Source: Cruorifilaria tuberocauda
Lineage: Eukaryota > Nematoda > Chromadorea > Rhabditida > Onchocercidae
DNA length: 64,000 bases
Assembly (NCBI GenBank): GCA_013365365.1
Contig: JABVXU010000117.1
Coordinates: 62,001-126,000, forward strand
Direction: 5' to 3'
This document shows positions 52,901 through 63,886 of the stretch, in pieces (the stretch's first letter is position 1; every line of letters starts with the position of its first letter). The translations under genes and the position numbers were made by a program. The notes beneath the pieces are model-generated. The model searched no databases and was not told the origin of the DNA. It worked only from the letters and a program-made list of their open reading frames with translations.

Positions 52901-53880
52901 CGATGCATGGTAATAAATTCGTTGAATTCTTCTTTCGTTAGCTTTACAACAACTGACAGAGGTGGCTTGTAAGTAGGATCTGTTTTCTCCGAAACCCACT
53001 GTATAATTTCTGAAATTAGGTGGAATTACTTAAAAATCATCTGGAAAAAATTTCAAATCACACCTATAAACTGATTTAAACATTGAGAAAAGCATCAAAG
53101 CATAAATTTCAAAATGCTTGCAACCGTCAGATTCTCGTCCACCATCGTAGTCGATTGGATCTTTACCATTTTGCCAAAATTTCAATGTTGGAAATCCTTG
53201 TATGTTATAGCTGAAATGATATTTTGTTTTCATGTACTTATATAGCTTATTCATTGAAAGCACTATTTTTCGTTGTTGGCAGAACAAAGCTTTTCATCTT
53301 TAGGGAACATACAGCTAAAGCATGGAGCCTTGAATAACCGCATTAAACACATAAGAATATTTGATTATGCTAAACAGATAGTTTTCGGGAGTAAAATTAA
53401 GTCTTATAAATACAAATAAAATTTAATTCTACGTCTCTGCAAGTTTTGTTTCGACAGTTGCGTCCACTTTAGCCAATGGTACCTTTAATTTCTTTGCAGC
53501 TTTCGCATACTCTGGCGCTAGCGCTTTACAGTGACCACACCTGTAATGAAACGAAATCTTGAGAATCTTATTCAGGACTGAAAGGTCATGTAAAATACTC
53601 ACTATAAAAAAAGACTCACTATAAAACGCAACCACAATATGTAATTATCTATTACTTGCAATGCGATTAAAACTCCTAGAAAAAATAAGAAAAAATCAAT
53701 ACTTTACCACGGAGCGTAAAATTTAATTAGTGATGTTGGGTGTTGTTGAAGGAAGGATATGAAATTCTCCTCATTCAGTACAAAAACACCGTTATCTTGT
53801 TCAATTTCATGTTCTTTCTCTTTCGTAGATACAGCAGTTTCAAACAGATACAGCAGAATTAATATTGTCCTTAATAGCAT
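49922..53880 (-). CDS. PDIA4: Protein disulfide isomerase A4 / ERp72
   Basis: ER-lumen oxidoreductase forming and rearranging disulfides. Exons, 5' to 3': 53708-53880, 53433-53540, 53125-53210, 52813-53009, 52531-52672, 52263-52418, 51895-52043, 51536-51715, 50962-51048, 50654-50792, 50336-50490, 49922-50176. All phases agree, giving 608 residues, the usual size. Seen: signal peptide ([18 protein letters not shown]); short charged lead; thioredoxin domain 1 with active site C59-GH-C62; domain 2 with VPWCGHCK, C170-C173; two inactive b domains ([23 protein letters not shown]); domain 3 with APWCGHCK, C520-C523; C-terminal KIEL, an ER-retrieval signal of the KDEL class. This a-a-b-b-a order identifies ERp72 rather than PDI or ERp57. 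The start at 53880 is chosen over a Met 15 codons upstream because an acceptor (gcattacag) lies 3 nt before it. Confidence 0.95.
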
Positions 53881-54244
53881 AATCTGTAATGCTAAACAAT
53901 CTATCTGATGAGCGATTGGGAGCATTCAAATTACGAACGCAAGTACCATTTTATTACTTTCTTCAATTAATTATTTCATTACTATTAAATTATTCCCGTG
54001 TAATATATCAAAAAATCCTGCAATTCATCGACAGTATAGCACTGTATGTTTCATTTATCTCGTGATACATTCAACACACTACTACTGGAAGTAATCAAAT
54101 CATATTGAACATATATTTGTAAATGATAAAAACACAATCTTTTGTGTATCTTTTTTGTGAAACTATAATTTCTTGTAGTATGAGATTTAGTGAAGTTGTA
54201 CTTCATGAAACTCTAACTTATTGTAATTTATAATTTACAGTAGG
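53881..54244. promoter_or_regulatory. Head-to-head spacer, probable shared promoter region
   Basis: 364 bp between the ATG of ERp72 (minus) and the ATG of the RING gene (plus). Acceptor-like sites face outwards at both ends: gcattacag 3 nt before the ERp72 ATG and taatttacag 4 nt before the ATG at 54245. A region this short could hold a bidirectional promoter. I could not identify a defined element, including an ER-stress element. Confidence 0.4.
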
Positions 54245-54442
54245 ATGAAAAGAGTGTTTAAAAATCTTAGCTCAACAAAAAGCACCAAACTGGACAGCCT
54301 TACTATGAAAATGGAAAGCATGACGGTTACCAGACAGTACTGCTCCCGTGTCCGTCCACTCATCTCACTTCCTCCTCCACCTAAAAGCCTGGCCGAACAA
54401 TTGTCCTATCAGCTTCCGGAACCTTCTGAACAGATACAATAA
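54245..54442 (+). CDS. Unspliced reading of the RING-gene first exon (alternative)
   Basis: If the weak donor at 54337 is not used, the ATG at 54245 reads 65 codons to a stop, including a Pro-rich part (RPLISLPPPPKSLAEQLSYQ). Codon use and composition past the donor still look coding. Either another downstream exon continues this frame, or a separate small protein is made. A probable SL acceptor (ttataatttacag) ends at 54240, 4 nt before the ATG, so a real 5' end here is likely. Confidence 0.3.
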   Translation: MKRVFKNLSSTKSTKLDSLTMKMESMTVTRQYCSRVRPLISLPPPPKSLAEQLSYQLPEPSEQIQ

Positions 54443-57400
54443 CATAAAGGGTGCAGCAGAAGGACAGTGGGTTGATACATCCACGAGACAGTGCACAGTC
54501 AAAATAGAGAGACACAATGACAAAAGCAGGTCATTTGTAGTTGAGAAAAGATAGTAATTATATTCACCGCATGTATTTGCAGAACAGACGTAGATGATCG
54601 AATAGTGCTAGATGATGATTGCGCCAGAGAGTGATGAACTTTTGTCGGATATCACGTATTGGATGCGATATTTGCGACATTTAATTTCATGACTTGTCCC
54701 AAAGAGCGGCATAATTCGAAATTTAATTAAAATTTTCTTCAAAAAAGCACACTATGAAGATCACCTTAGAACATCGCATGATCTAAATTCTAGGACACTG
54801 AAGCAAGCGCAGAAATTCGATCTTGGAATTATATATTTTTTGATGTTTCGGAAAAGAAAAGAGATTTAAATCCTATTCTAAACATTCAGAATAGGGAGGT
54901 AATGCTAATGATTGGTACATATTTCTGGCAATCTCTTATCTATCTTCTCTTTATAATTCTAATGAAGTGGTGAATTGAAGGAAAATTGAGAATTACGAGT
55001 AGAGAAGTCATCATAGACGTAGCGCCGTTTTGATGAGCCAGTAACGAGTAAGCACTAAGTAAACAATTGTGCATCATTATTTGTTTAGGGTCTAAGTGTG
55101 AACATCAGCTTGAACTTAGATTTAAACTTGATCCTATTCTGTATTAAGTAAGTACACCAGATTTAAATATTGTTCAATGGAAAATAAATCTTTGAGATGA
55201 AAAGATGATGGTTAAAAATTATTACAGTCCCTTCGCACATAAAATGAAATGTTTTAAAAATTCTGCTTCATTTAGAAAACACATGAATAGCGACAGGTCG
55301 TCCGTATTCTTTTTTCCTTTCCCTACTTTTTAGCCTAATTTATTCATTAATTTAAAAACTGTCAATATGACAAGTATTTGTCAAATAATTTAAATGATTT
55401 TGAATTTCAAATTGATTAGGAGCGAAAAATTATTACTGGGTGATAGATTTGTCAGTAACTGCGCAAAACACTAATCAGTGTTTAATTGGTTTCATATTTC
55501 ATTAGTCTTTTATTAAAAGTTTTTCATGACATAGTAAATGGCAAAGAATCGGATGCAGACGGAAGAGCATAAAAAGAAAAGTGGAGAAAGGTAGTTAGTT
55601 TGAAATAGTTCACGAAATAGACAGCAACAATGTGTCATTATATCACTTCACTGATAGGTAAAAAATATAAACAAGAGCGAAAGACTAACAAATATTCATT
55701 CGTTCAAAAATTTGAGCCTTCTGATGGCATTTAACACTGTTCAGTGACGATGTTTTTTGAAAATGGATTGAGAAAATGATGTGCTGAGAGCAGTATTTGT
55801 ATCCAAAATCTTACTTGAATATTTTATTTTTTTTACGAGCATGTATGTTAGACCAATAAAAATTATTCAATTTGAATCGTATCATCAGAGACGAAGAAAA
55901 AATGTTAAGCTAAAATAAGTTATATAAATACTGGAAAATAACTTACGCCAAGTGCTCTATCATTTAATCATGCTTTGAGCTTATAGCGGCTTTCGGCAAA
56001 TTCAGCCTCGCTGTTTAGCTGCAACTCGACTTTTTTCTAACAGCTCGTGACTGCACTTACCAATTATGAAATTGTAGTAAAGAGAATGATCCGGAGGGAT
56101 TGCGATGTTGCAAATGCAAAAAGTTTAATGTGTGGCGCATTAAGCTGAGAGAATGTGGACATTTTGTTTGCATTAAATGTATTCTCGAATATCTCAAGGT
56201 GAGTACTCCAAGAGATAAGATTATATATCTAACAGAGAAATAATTTTTTCATGTTGCAAATATCAAGATTAATTTGAAGATGAAGTTGATTTCAGAAATC
56301 GAAATTAATAAATTTGAAGAACAAAAATTGAATACTGGAATAGATCAAAATAGCACGTCTAACGAATTAATGAATTAAATTCATTGAAATCAAATTTTGT
56401 TTAATTGAACTAAATTACATCAAGACGAAATATGATTTAACTTTTAATAATCTTTAAATAATTAAATTGAGCTATAGTGCTAGTTTAGTATTGGTTAAGT
56501 ATGAATAAAAAGCAGCTATCCATAAAGAAAAAGTTTTCAATGAGTTTCACTCAGCTTGGTTGCAAAATTCTATGTCTTCATGAAAATTTTATAGTATTGG
56601 ATTGAGGAAAAAAGCAAAGCACGAATTAAATGCGCGAAGAGGACATGCCCAAAGCGCATCCATGAAAATGATATTGACGCCGTGTTTGATCCTGATAATA
56701 ATGATTTGGAGATTTTTATGAAAAGATCGAAACGCGAGTATCTGTTACATGAGCATCGAAAACATACTATCTATTATGCATTTGGAGGACTGATACAACG
56801 ATGTCCGCTTTGTAAGGTTAGAATTATAGTCAGAATTATAATTAATGACTCATATGTCTAGCTTAAGTAAATCAACCATTGCTGCGCTTTTCAGTTAAGA
56901 TTTGACAAAAAAGTGAGACTTACTTTTACAACATTTAGCAAAGTTATTAGCATTCAAAGTGTACTGTTTTCTGAATACGCTTGAAAAGGTGTGCATTGAT
57001 TTGCAAATGAATTGTATTTCGTAACTTACACTGACGCCGGCTTATATGAAAAGGTCAAACATAGGAAACCAATCAATTGCTACACTGTTCATTTGCATAA
57101 TTGTAGTAATTAATAAGAACAATAGCTAAACGAATAATTACAGACGCTTTATACAGAATATGAAGGATGTCACTTTGTTCAATGCGTTAATATAAGATGT
57201 AAGCAACGATTTTGTTGGGTGTGCAATGAACCTGCAGAATCACTACAACATTTCGCTGGTACAACGCCTTTTCCCTTCTTTCAATTAGAAGAGAGTAGAA
57301 GAATGAAACCAATTTTGAAGATCTGGATATGAAATGCATAATTATTTGATCAATTTATGGAAATACAATTCATACTGAAAGTGATCGATTTTATTGAAAT

Positions 57401-58697
57401 TCGTGAGAACTTCCAAGTATAACTATTAAATTATTTTCTTTACTATTTAAAAACTGGCATCTGGTCATCTTTCTCTGGAATACGAACTGCAGCACTTCAT
57501 GGATTTATAGTAAACCGTAATGGATGGTCGTTTGTGTTTTAAGATTAGAAAGATCAAAAAAAAAAATAATTCTAACATAGAAATCATCTGCAGGTCGAGG
57601 ATGCAAACTTGGATGGGATGATTTATTCAAGATCTGTTTCATACTCAAATTTTTGGCATTCACCGAAGGATGCTTGCTTATAATTTTTTTGCCTTTTGTT
57701 AGCACAACTTTAATAGTTAGTTGATGGATTTCCATTCGAAAGATTATAATTTTTCTACACAGAATTTTTGTAGTACACTTCGAGATCACCGACAATTTTT
57801 ACAGTATTTTGGACCATTATTAATACTGATCACACTCCCTTATCAAATAATTTCTTTGTTTCGAACACGCATGCGTCAATTGGATAAACCACCGTGGGCA
57901 ATTACTACTGTGGTAACTCTTCATCCAATTTACCAATCGATCTTAATTAGTCATTCGTACAAGCTACGGAATTTCTATGGATTTATAGTTGTAATTTATA
58001 TTCTGAAAAGCATATATAGGAGTGATTTGAATCAAACTTACATATTATTTACATTTCATTTAAATTTGTACTTATTATTTAATTTACATTATTACTAAGG
58101 CAGTGTTGCTGTATCCGATCATGATGTTAGCATCAGTTCCGTTTGCTGTTGGTTCATTACTATTTCTGATACCGATATCAACTTCATATTGCACCATAGC
58201 AATCATCAAATGTATTCCTGTTTTTTCACGAGTAAGTAATGTGTAAGCAATAATGAAAAACGTAAAAAGCACTTCCATTGTTAAATGATGATCAGTTTGG
58301 TAAAATCAACATACCAAACTACTAACTCTGTCACTCATTTCCATATTTGTTTGTCAAAAGAATTTCTTGTATTTTACTTAATTTTTTAGGCTTGTGATAT
58401 CCTTTACCTTTTGTCGGTATTAGCTGGTTGTTTCGGTTTAGACCAATGGCGCACTATTTTGAGGGAAAATTATGAAGTTAATCGTCAACATGAGGTAGAA
58501 ATCGCACAACAAGAAGCGGAAATGAGCGAAAGTTTGTTCTTTTTCCTCCCTATATTATGGTTTTTTTTTGCTTAATTTTTATACTTTTTACTATGGACAA
58601 TAGCCAAGACTTTCTGGATAATAATATGAATACTATGGGATATTTAAAATACAGAACAGATCCAATGATCCCAATAGTTGCCAAATATTATCAGTAA
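54245..58697 (+). CDS. Membrane RING1-RING2 protein, RBR-like E3 ubiquitin ligase
   Basis: Probable ubiquitin ligase on an internal membrane. Exons: 54245-54336 (tentative), 56078-56198, 56595-56816, 57144-57258, 57785-57912, 58100-58231, 58390-58535, 58604-58697, about 349 residues. Seen: RING1 (LRCCKCKKF..., ECGHFVCIKC, IKCAKRTC), a helical charged linker, then a RING2-like module (RCPLCKTLYTEYEGC, FCWVC) whose EGC cysteine sits where RBR ligases carry the catalytic thioester Cys. Hydrophobic segments follow (YFGPLLILITLPYQIISLF and YPIMMLASVPFAVGSLLFLI), then LLSVLAGCFG and a charged tail ending VAKYYQ. A RING2 followed by membrane spans recalls RNF144 and RNF19. The IBR module that normally lies between the RINGs is not visible. 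Exon 1 joins only through a weak donor (CA|gtactg), so the N-terminus is uncertain; the core exons are firm. Confidence 0.72.
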
Positions 58698-59247
58698 GCA
58701 ATGACCAATGCCTGTAAGAAAATACGAAAGTTGGCAATATGTTCCTTGCTCGATAGTTGTCAATACATCCCTTTTTCGAGATTTATGTGAAAGTCAGTCA
58801 TGTTGGGACGATGAATAATAGTTTATTAGACTTTAAAAATTTTTAAGAAACTTTCAAAACAAAATTTAGGAAAGGTACAACAGCACTAAAAGACCAGTTT
58901 CATTCATACTTGGTAAAAATGATTGGTTATAAAGAGAACGTTAAAACACTGCAAGGTCGATTGATTATTCCATTGCTATAGTTTATTTTTCTCAAGAAAA
59001 TTCATTTTTGCGGACAATAAACAAGCGAGCAATTTATCTCTTACTGCTAACCAATACAAATTTATTTGTATATACTTCGAAAAATACAATTTAAAATTAA
59101 ATATGTAATTTTTACACATCGGAAAGCATTTACAAGATAAGGTTTTTTTACATTGAAACAATTTGAATCAATAATTAGACTTCTGGATGAATGTCTAAAG
59201 CGTATTAACCCTAATAAAAAAGTAATGATAGCAGAATAATAGCAAAT
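58698..59247. other. Convergent 3' spacer between the RING gene and the protease
   Basis: AT-rich 3' flanks of two convergent genes. No coding signal or clear poly(A) signal was found. Confidence 0.6.
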
Positions 59248-61264
59248 TTAAAAATCACATCTTTCGTAATCTTCAATCAGTTCATTAGTTTTGTTTATCT
59301 TAGCGAATGAATCTCGAATATAAGGTAACATTTTGCGAATATCACCCATCACATCATATAAAAATGCATTTTCCTGCAAAATTTTCGAGTTAAAAATTAA
59401 TGTTAGAAAAAGCATTTTTTAAATTGAATTTTCATCTAAACGTACTTCTCCACGGCATGAAGAAGGATAAGATTCCAACAATGGTTCAGAATATGAGAGG
59501 ATACCATAAATCCGTTCACCGAAATCAGTTGCACAAACGAAAGGTCCACCGGAATCACCCTGAAATGAATTAATAGCTTCAACAATAACGAATAGATGAC
59601 AAAAACAACAGTCGATATTTGTTGCCTTATATTTTGTCAAAAATTATTAAATTCGAAGCTTAATATCTGCGAAATTCAAGCTCCAACTTTTATGACAGTC
59701 ATTGTAAATGACTTTACTGATAACGTAATGTTAAACTAAATTTCCTGCAATATTTTTTATGTTCTGGTAAAATTAACTTACACCACATATACGACCTTGG
59801 CGTATATATTCTGTACTATCTTTCATTGGCATTATAAGTCGTCCATTAACTTCCCATACTGAAATGTTTGTTAGTATTCTTAGCTTACCATCCGGTCCAC
59901 CTAAAAAAGGAAACTACGTAATAGCCTTTCATTAAAATGATAACAAATTTCGAAACTATGAAATTAAGCTTGAAGTCTTTAACGAATGGTATTTTAAAAT
60001 ATTATAGTAGAAAGATTTGAATCTCAAATGATAACATTTCCAATATTTTTGGTAACAAATCAGAATTTCATGCAACAGATCATTGTGCACGAATTAAATA
60101 AAAATCTATTTTTTCAGTTAAAACATTCACACCTTTTTCTGAAGCTCCATAACCGAATAATGAACACTGGTTGAAGAATTCTTTTAATGGTTGCAAAATG
60201 TCCCATTTACAAGCCCGCATCTCTTTGACCGGTAGTTTAATAATTGAAAATACTTTACCATTCCTAACCCTGCACACTGGTAATGGCCTTTCCAACTGCA
60301 GCAATGCATAGTCCAAGATGCCCTCTTTTTCCTGCATAAAATTATTTCAACAGCTAATCAACATTTCGGATAGAGCACGACTTATATGAGAAATTTGAGA
60401 AAGTAGTATTTCCTCAATTAATAAGTTAATGAACTACTTATAAGAGAAAAATGATGAAATGAAAGCAGTTCTTTCTGAAATTAACTAAATTTTCAATAAC
60501 AATTCTGAGATATCTCGTAAGCAATCTCTTGAAACATTTAATATGAATTGTGTCTCCATCTATCATTATCACAATTTTACTGTCAATCCAAGATATCGAG
60601 AGATGATTTATTTAGAATCAAGCTAAAGGTCGAGTAAAACAAGTATAAAAAACTCAGCTTACGTCTAATTCTGATATCTTTAGCATACCGCTAATTTCAC
60701 CACTAACCCAAGTTACATATGATCGGCCATGATCACGTCGAAATATTACTTTCTTCACCTTACCTATTTGTTTGTGCGTTTTCTCATCACTGAAATAGTA
60801 ATATTACCGTGAAACTAACGTTAGATAAATTTGCCATGCCCTGTTTAAAGAGTGAAAGATAATTTAAACTTTTGAGATTAAACTATCTATTTGTCATAAA
60901 TATGAGTTTTCAACTTACACTATGCAATGTGCAGCAGTAATCATTACCGAACGAGACAAAAGACTACCTGTACATATGATTTTTTGATCTGCAAAAAAAT
61001 CAATCCAAAATGATTTAGCAAAATTTATATGCACACAAGTATTTCAATTTTTTTGAATTCTGTTTAAACTTAATGACAAGGAAAAGATGAAAATTAAGAA
61101 CTTTGCCTTTATTGTTAAGACTCACCTGGCCAAACAATATGTAGTTCAGCTATGTATGGGAATGATTCAGGCTTAACTGATCTGGCATTGCTAACCATTC
61201 TGAAGGATGCTTTACCTCCAGCAAGTAAGAATATCAAAGTAATTGTTGTTAGATATAAAAACAT
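59248..61264 (-). CDS. Secreted S1-family serine protease
   Basis: Exons, 5' to 3': 61126-61264, 60919-60988, 60663-60789, 60133-60331, 59782-59900, 59446-59559, 59248-59373, all phase-consistent, 297 residues. Seen: signal peptide (MFLYLTTITLIFLLAGGKA), then R22-MVSN, an unusual version of the R-IVGG activation site. The triad is complete: His67 in TAAHC, Asp119 in LDYALLQL, Ser221 in GDSGGP. The residue two before the Cys of CGGDSGGP, equivalent to chymotrypsin 189, is Arg, so trypsin-like cleavage after Lys or Arg is not expected. There is an insert between the Asp and Ser regions and a C-terminal extension (YDVMGDIRKMLPYIRDS). The substrate is unknown. The ATG lies 13 nt behind an SL-like acceptor (aaattttgcag). 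Confidence 0.9.
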
Positions 61265-61277
61265 ATTTGTTAAAGCT

Positions 61278-61288
61278 CTGCAAAATTT
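61278..61288 (-). promoter_or_regulatory. Candidate SL trans-splice acceptor of the protease gene
   Basis: The minus strand reads aaattttgcag, followed after 13 nt by the protease ATG at 61264. No upstream coding exon was found. Confidence 0.5.
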
Positions 61289-61324
61289 ATTTCAGTGAGA
61301 AAAAAAGAAATAAGTGATGGAACA

Positions 61325-61510
61325 ATGATGATTCTAAATTCCATCAACGATACAAAAACGATTTTCTCTACAATAAATATCAGTACACTAATAATTTTAA
61401 CCCTTATTTTGGTTGAACTGATTATTCACAGATGGCTTCTTTCATCCATCTTTGATCATTACGGTAAACTTAATTCACTTTTTTATGCATACCTCAATGA
61501 TTCAGAATAA
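61325..61510 (+). CDS. Possible small single-span membrane protein (61 residues)
   Basis: Not recognised. The ATG at 61325 lies 29 nt after caaaatttatttcag, a strong nematode acceptor ending at 61295. That acceptor is only about 30 bp from the start of the protease gene on the other strand. The frame has a hydrophobic stretch (ISTLIILTLILVELIIH) and a soluble C-terminus ending YLNDSE. It could be a trans-spliced small gene, or part of the protease promoter read by chance. Confidence 0.3.
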   Translation: MMILNSINDTKTIFSTINISTLIILTLILVELIIHRWLLSSIFDHYGKLNSLFYAYLNDSE

Positions 61511-62292
61511 CTTTTTATTATAGACCAAATGAAAAATTATAAAGGAAGAAACCAATGATTTGTTGAAATTATGATAAAAAATATCCAAAAGTTAGATTGC
61601 AATACAATCGTAAGAACTCTTAATTCTGTCACAATTTTATTTCGGAAAACCCACCAATTTTGTTAAATTAATAGTTGCAAACGAAGTCATAAAATTCACG
61701 AAAATTACTTTCAAAAGCTTAATATCACGTATTTCTGATAAATTTTTTCCTTGAATTTCCAAAATTTTCAGAACTTGCACTCCTATTGTACTTGTTTCGT
61801 TTTTAATAACCAGAAAATTTATAACAGGAAGATTCAACACATGATGATACATTAAGTCATTCAAGATACGCAACTTTCCACGCTAGACCATACAAGATCG
61901 ATCATTTTACTTTCATATTAATTATTCAAAGATTTTCTTGAATCTGGAATTGTTGGAGAAGTGATTATTGACTGAACTGCGAGGGAACAAATATTCAAAT
62001 GGTATATTTAATAGTTCTCAATTTATAGATCAGACCTTCGCGGCATTTCATATTTTCGGATGGTTAATGGTGGGAAAAATGTCGACCAGATAATGTACCA
62101 AATACAAAAGAAAACCATTTCAGCAAGCTTAAAGGGAATGAAATATTATGATTCTAATAAATAGCAGTATTCTTTGTTATAGCTAGGATAGAAACAAAGG
62201 CGTTTCATATGCAAGTCTGATCAAATCAATTCTGGAAAGACATCCACAATTATGAACGAGGAATCAAACTTTCAAACAACTAATCATAGCTT
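61511..62292. other. Spacer with no identified gene
   Basis: AT-rich. The minus-strand frame at 61637-61873 has no start context, splice sites or recognisable motif. This stretch is probably the downstream flank of the PUF gene. Confidence 0.5.
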
Positions 62293-62297
62293 TTATT
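62292..62297 (-). terminator. Poly(A) signal overlapping the proposed PUF stop codon
   Basis: On the minus strand CTG-AAA-TAA-AAG contains AATAAA across the stop. A 3' UTR of only some 15-25 nt would follow. Confidence 0.35.
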
Positions 62298-63886
62298 TCA
62301 GACGTTTCTTATTTAGAATCGCTTGCCTCTCCTTGACCAACAAAATGTTGCCATACTCTTCTTCTGCAAAATTCAAATAGTAAGCCTGAAATTCACAAAA
62401 GGACTTAGGGATTTAGATATATATCACCCCAAATCCTGTGAAGCATCTGATTCGAAAAAACAAAATCAGGTCATTTTTCATATAAGTCACTGCTGCACCT
62501 TTTTCATCAACCTCTGAATGCTATTTAAATCCACTTTACCTTTTCTCGACAATGATCACCTCAAATGAAGAATTTATAAGCACATTTATATCTGTCAAAT
62601 TGTTGATAAGGGAAGAAGTTTATATGTTCCCTGAAGTATTCAGATCAGACAGAGCTCCAAATTACTTATCGATAGAAGGAATTGTAGAAACAAAAATTGT
62701 CAAAAAAATGTTTATCCAAAAATCTATATTAGCGAATCAGAGCACTCGAACTGTAACACTTTATTAACGCTACAAATTATACACAAATTAAAAATGACAG
62801 TCTGCACATTTGGAAAGCACTGAATGAATACCTTAATTCATGTAATAACTACACCGTAATACAGATATAAGAAGTATGTTGAAAGTACATGGCATTATGG
62901 AATTAAAGAACGACTCTCATTGCCATTATCATTAATTCCCTACAAGGCTAGCTGTAAAGGTAGATAAGAGCCAAGGGCAATACCAGGCAAGACTGACAAC
63001 AAAGCTGGAAGCCAACACTAATACGAACTGCAAAACAATGCTCGAGAAGCGATTAAAATATGAATATACAAATTTCAAAACATATGTATGAAAAAAGGAA
63101 GAACTGAAACCAAGAACACAAGATTCACAAAAAAAGATTGAATATTAGGCACTTGCCAAAAATGATCTAATTAAAACGTTCCACAATTATCTGCCAAATT
63201 TCTGCTCTACATATTTTGATCATACCGATCAAACGGCACACTGTAAATTACATCATTAGTGCTCGACGCTAAATATTCGCTTTAAATTAAACCAACACTA
63301 AAACGGAGCTTACCAAAAGGAAAGTCCTTTTCTTTTGAGTCCAATCAATTACGTCAATGAATGAAATAAGCAACTATCTAATCTAAGAAATAAAAATTTC
63401 CCTCAAAAATGATTGAGATCTGAGTAAATCTATATCCTCCTTATCCTCCTAATATCTAATTTTAACAATCTCCAACAATCTATTCCAGAAAAATGAAAAA
63501 TTATTTGTGAATATTGGTAAATTTAAATTAATTCAAAATTAGACCTCCAACTTTCTAATGATATTCATGAAATTATAAAATCCCAATAATTTGATTAAAA
63601 TGTAAGTTACTGAACTTATGGGAATAAAATCAGAAGTTATTTGTTGACAATAAAAAACAACATTAATTAAAGTACCTGTTTCATTTTTTCGATTATTTTT
63701 TTACCAGACGAATATCTCAAGAGCCGAGACTCATGTCGAGAAATTCGTTCAGAGAGACGAGCTAGCCACGTCAGATCACCTTCGCGCCTATCATCATGTA
63801 CGTCAATTGACACATTAATCATTGTTTGCACAACATAATTGCCATACTGATCAAATAACATTATATCAAGCGCATCACGACCTTTG
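62293..63886 (-). CDS. Pumilio/PUF-family RNA-binding protein, C-terminal exons
   Basis: Translational regulator binding mRNA 3' UTRs; the 5' part lies beyond the right edge. The firm exon is 63676-63886. It reads KGRDALDIMLFDQYGNYVVQ, the diagnostic core of a PUF repeat (Q..NYVVQ), then a helical stretch (LTWLARLSERISRHESRLLR) and SGKKIIEKMKQ, matching a last repeat and its capping helix. The proposed final exon, 62293-62385, joins in phase 0 behind a good acceptor (gtgaatttcag). It adds 30 residues (AYYLNFAEEEYGN...) to a stop, with an AATAAA overlapping the stop codon. The last exon is inferred from phase and signals; I do not recognise its sequence. The paralogue cannot be assigned from this fragment. 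Confidence 0.7.
62386..63675. other. Presumed intron or 3' region of the PUF gene
   Basis: About 1.3 kb between the firm PUF exon and the proposed last exon. One additional small exon is conceivable at about 63318-63377 on the minus strand, with a donor gtaagc, but its acceptor is weak. Confidence 0.35.

Noticed and set aside
53881..53925. Upstream Met at 53925 as the ERp72 start
   Set aside because: An acceptor directly before the ATG at 53880, and a cleaner signal peptide from that Met, make the upstream part untranslated.
57259..57330. Extension of the RING2 exon to a stop near 57330
   Set aside because: The extra sequence is pyrimidine-rich and intron-like, and the membrane-span exon at 57785 joins in phase from 57258.
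58536..58575. Stop at 58573 as the end of the RING protein
   Set aside because: A short intron (58536-58603) with a following open exon ending VAKYYQ gives a more protein-like tail than a run of Phe. The stop reading stays possible if the intron is not used.
61637..61873. Minus-strand 78-codon frame downstream of the PUF gene
   Set aside because: No acceptor, no motif and composition typical of random AT-rich DNA.
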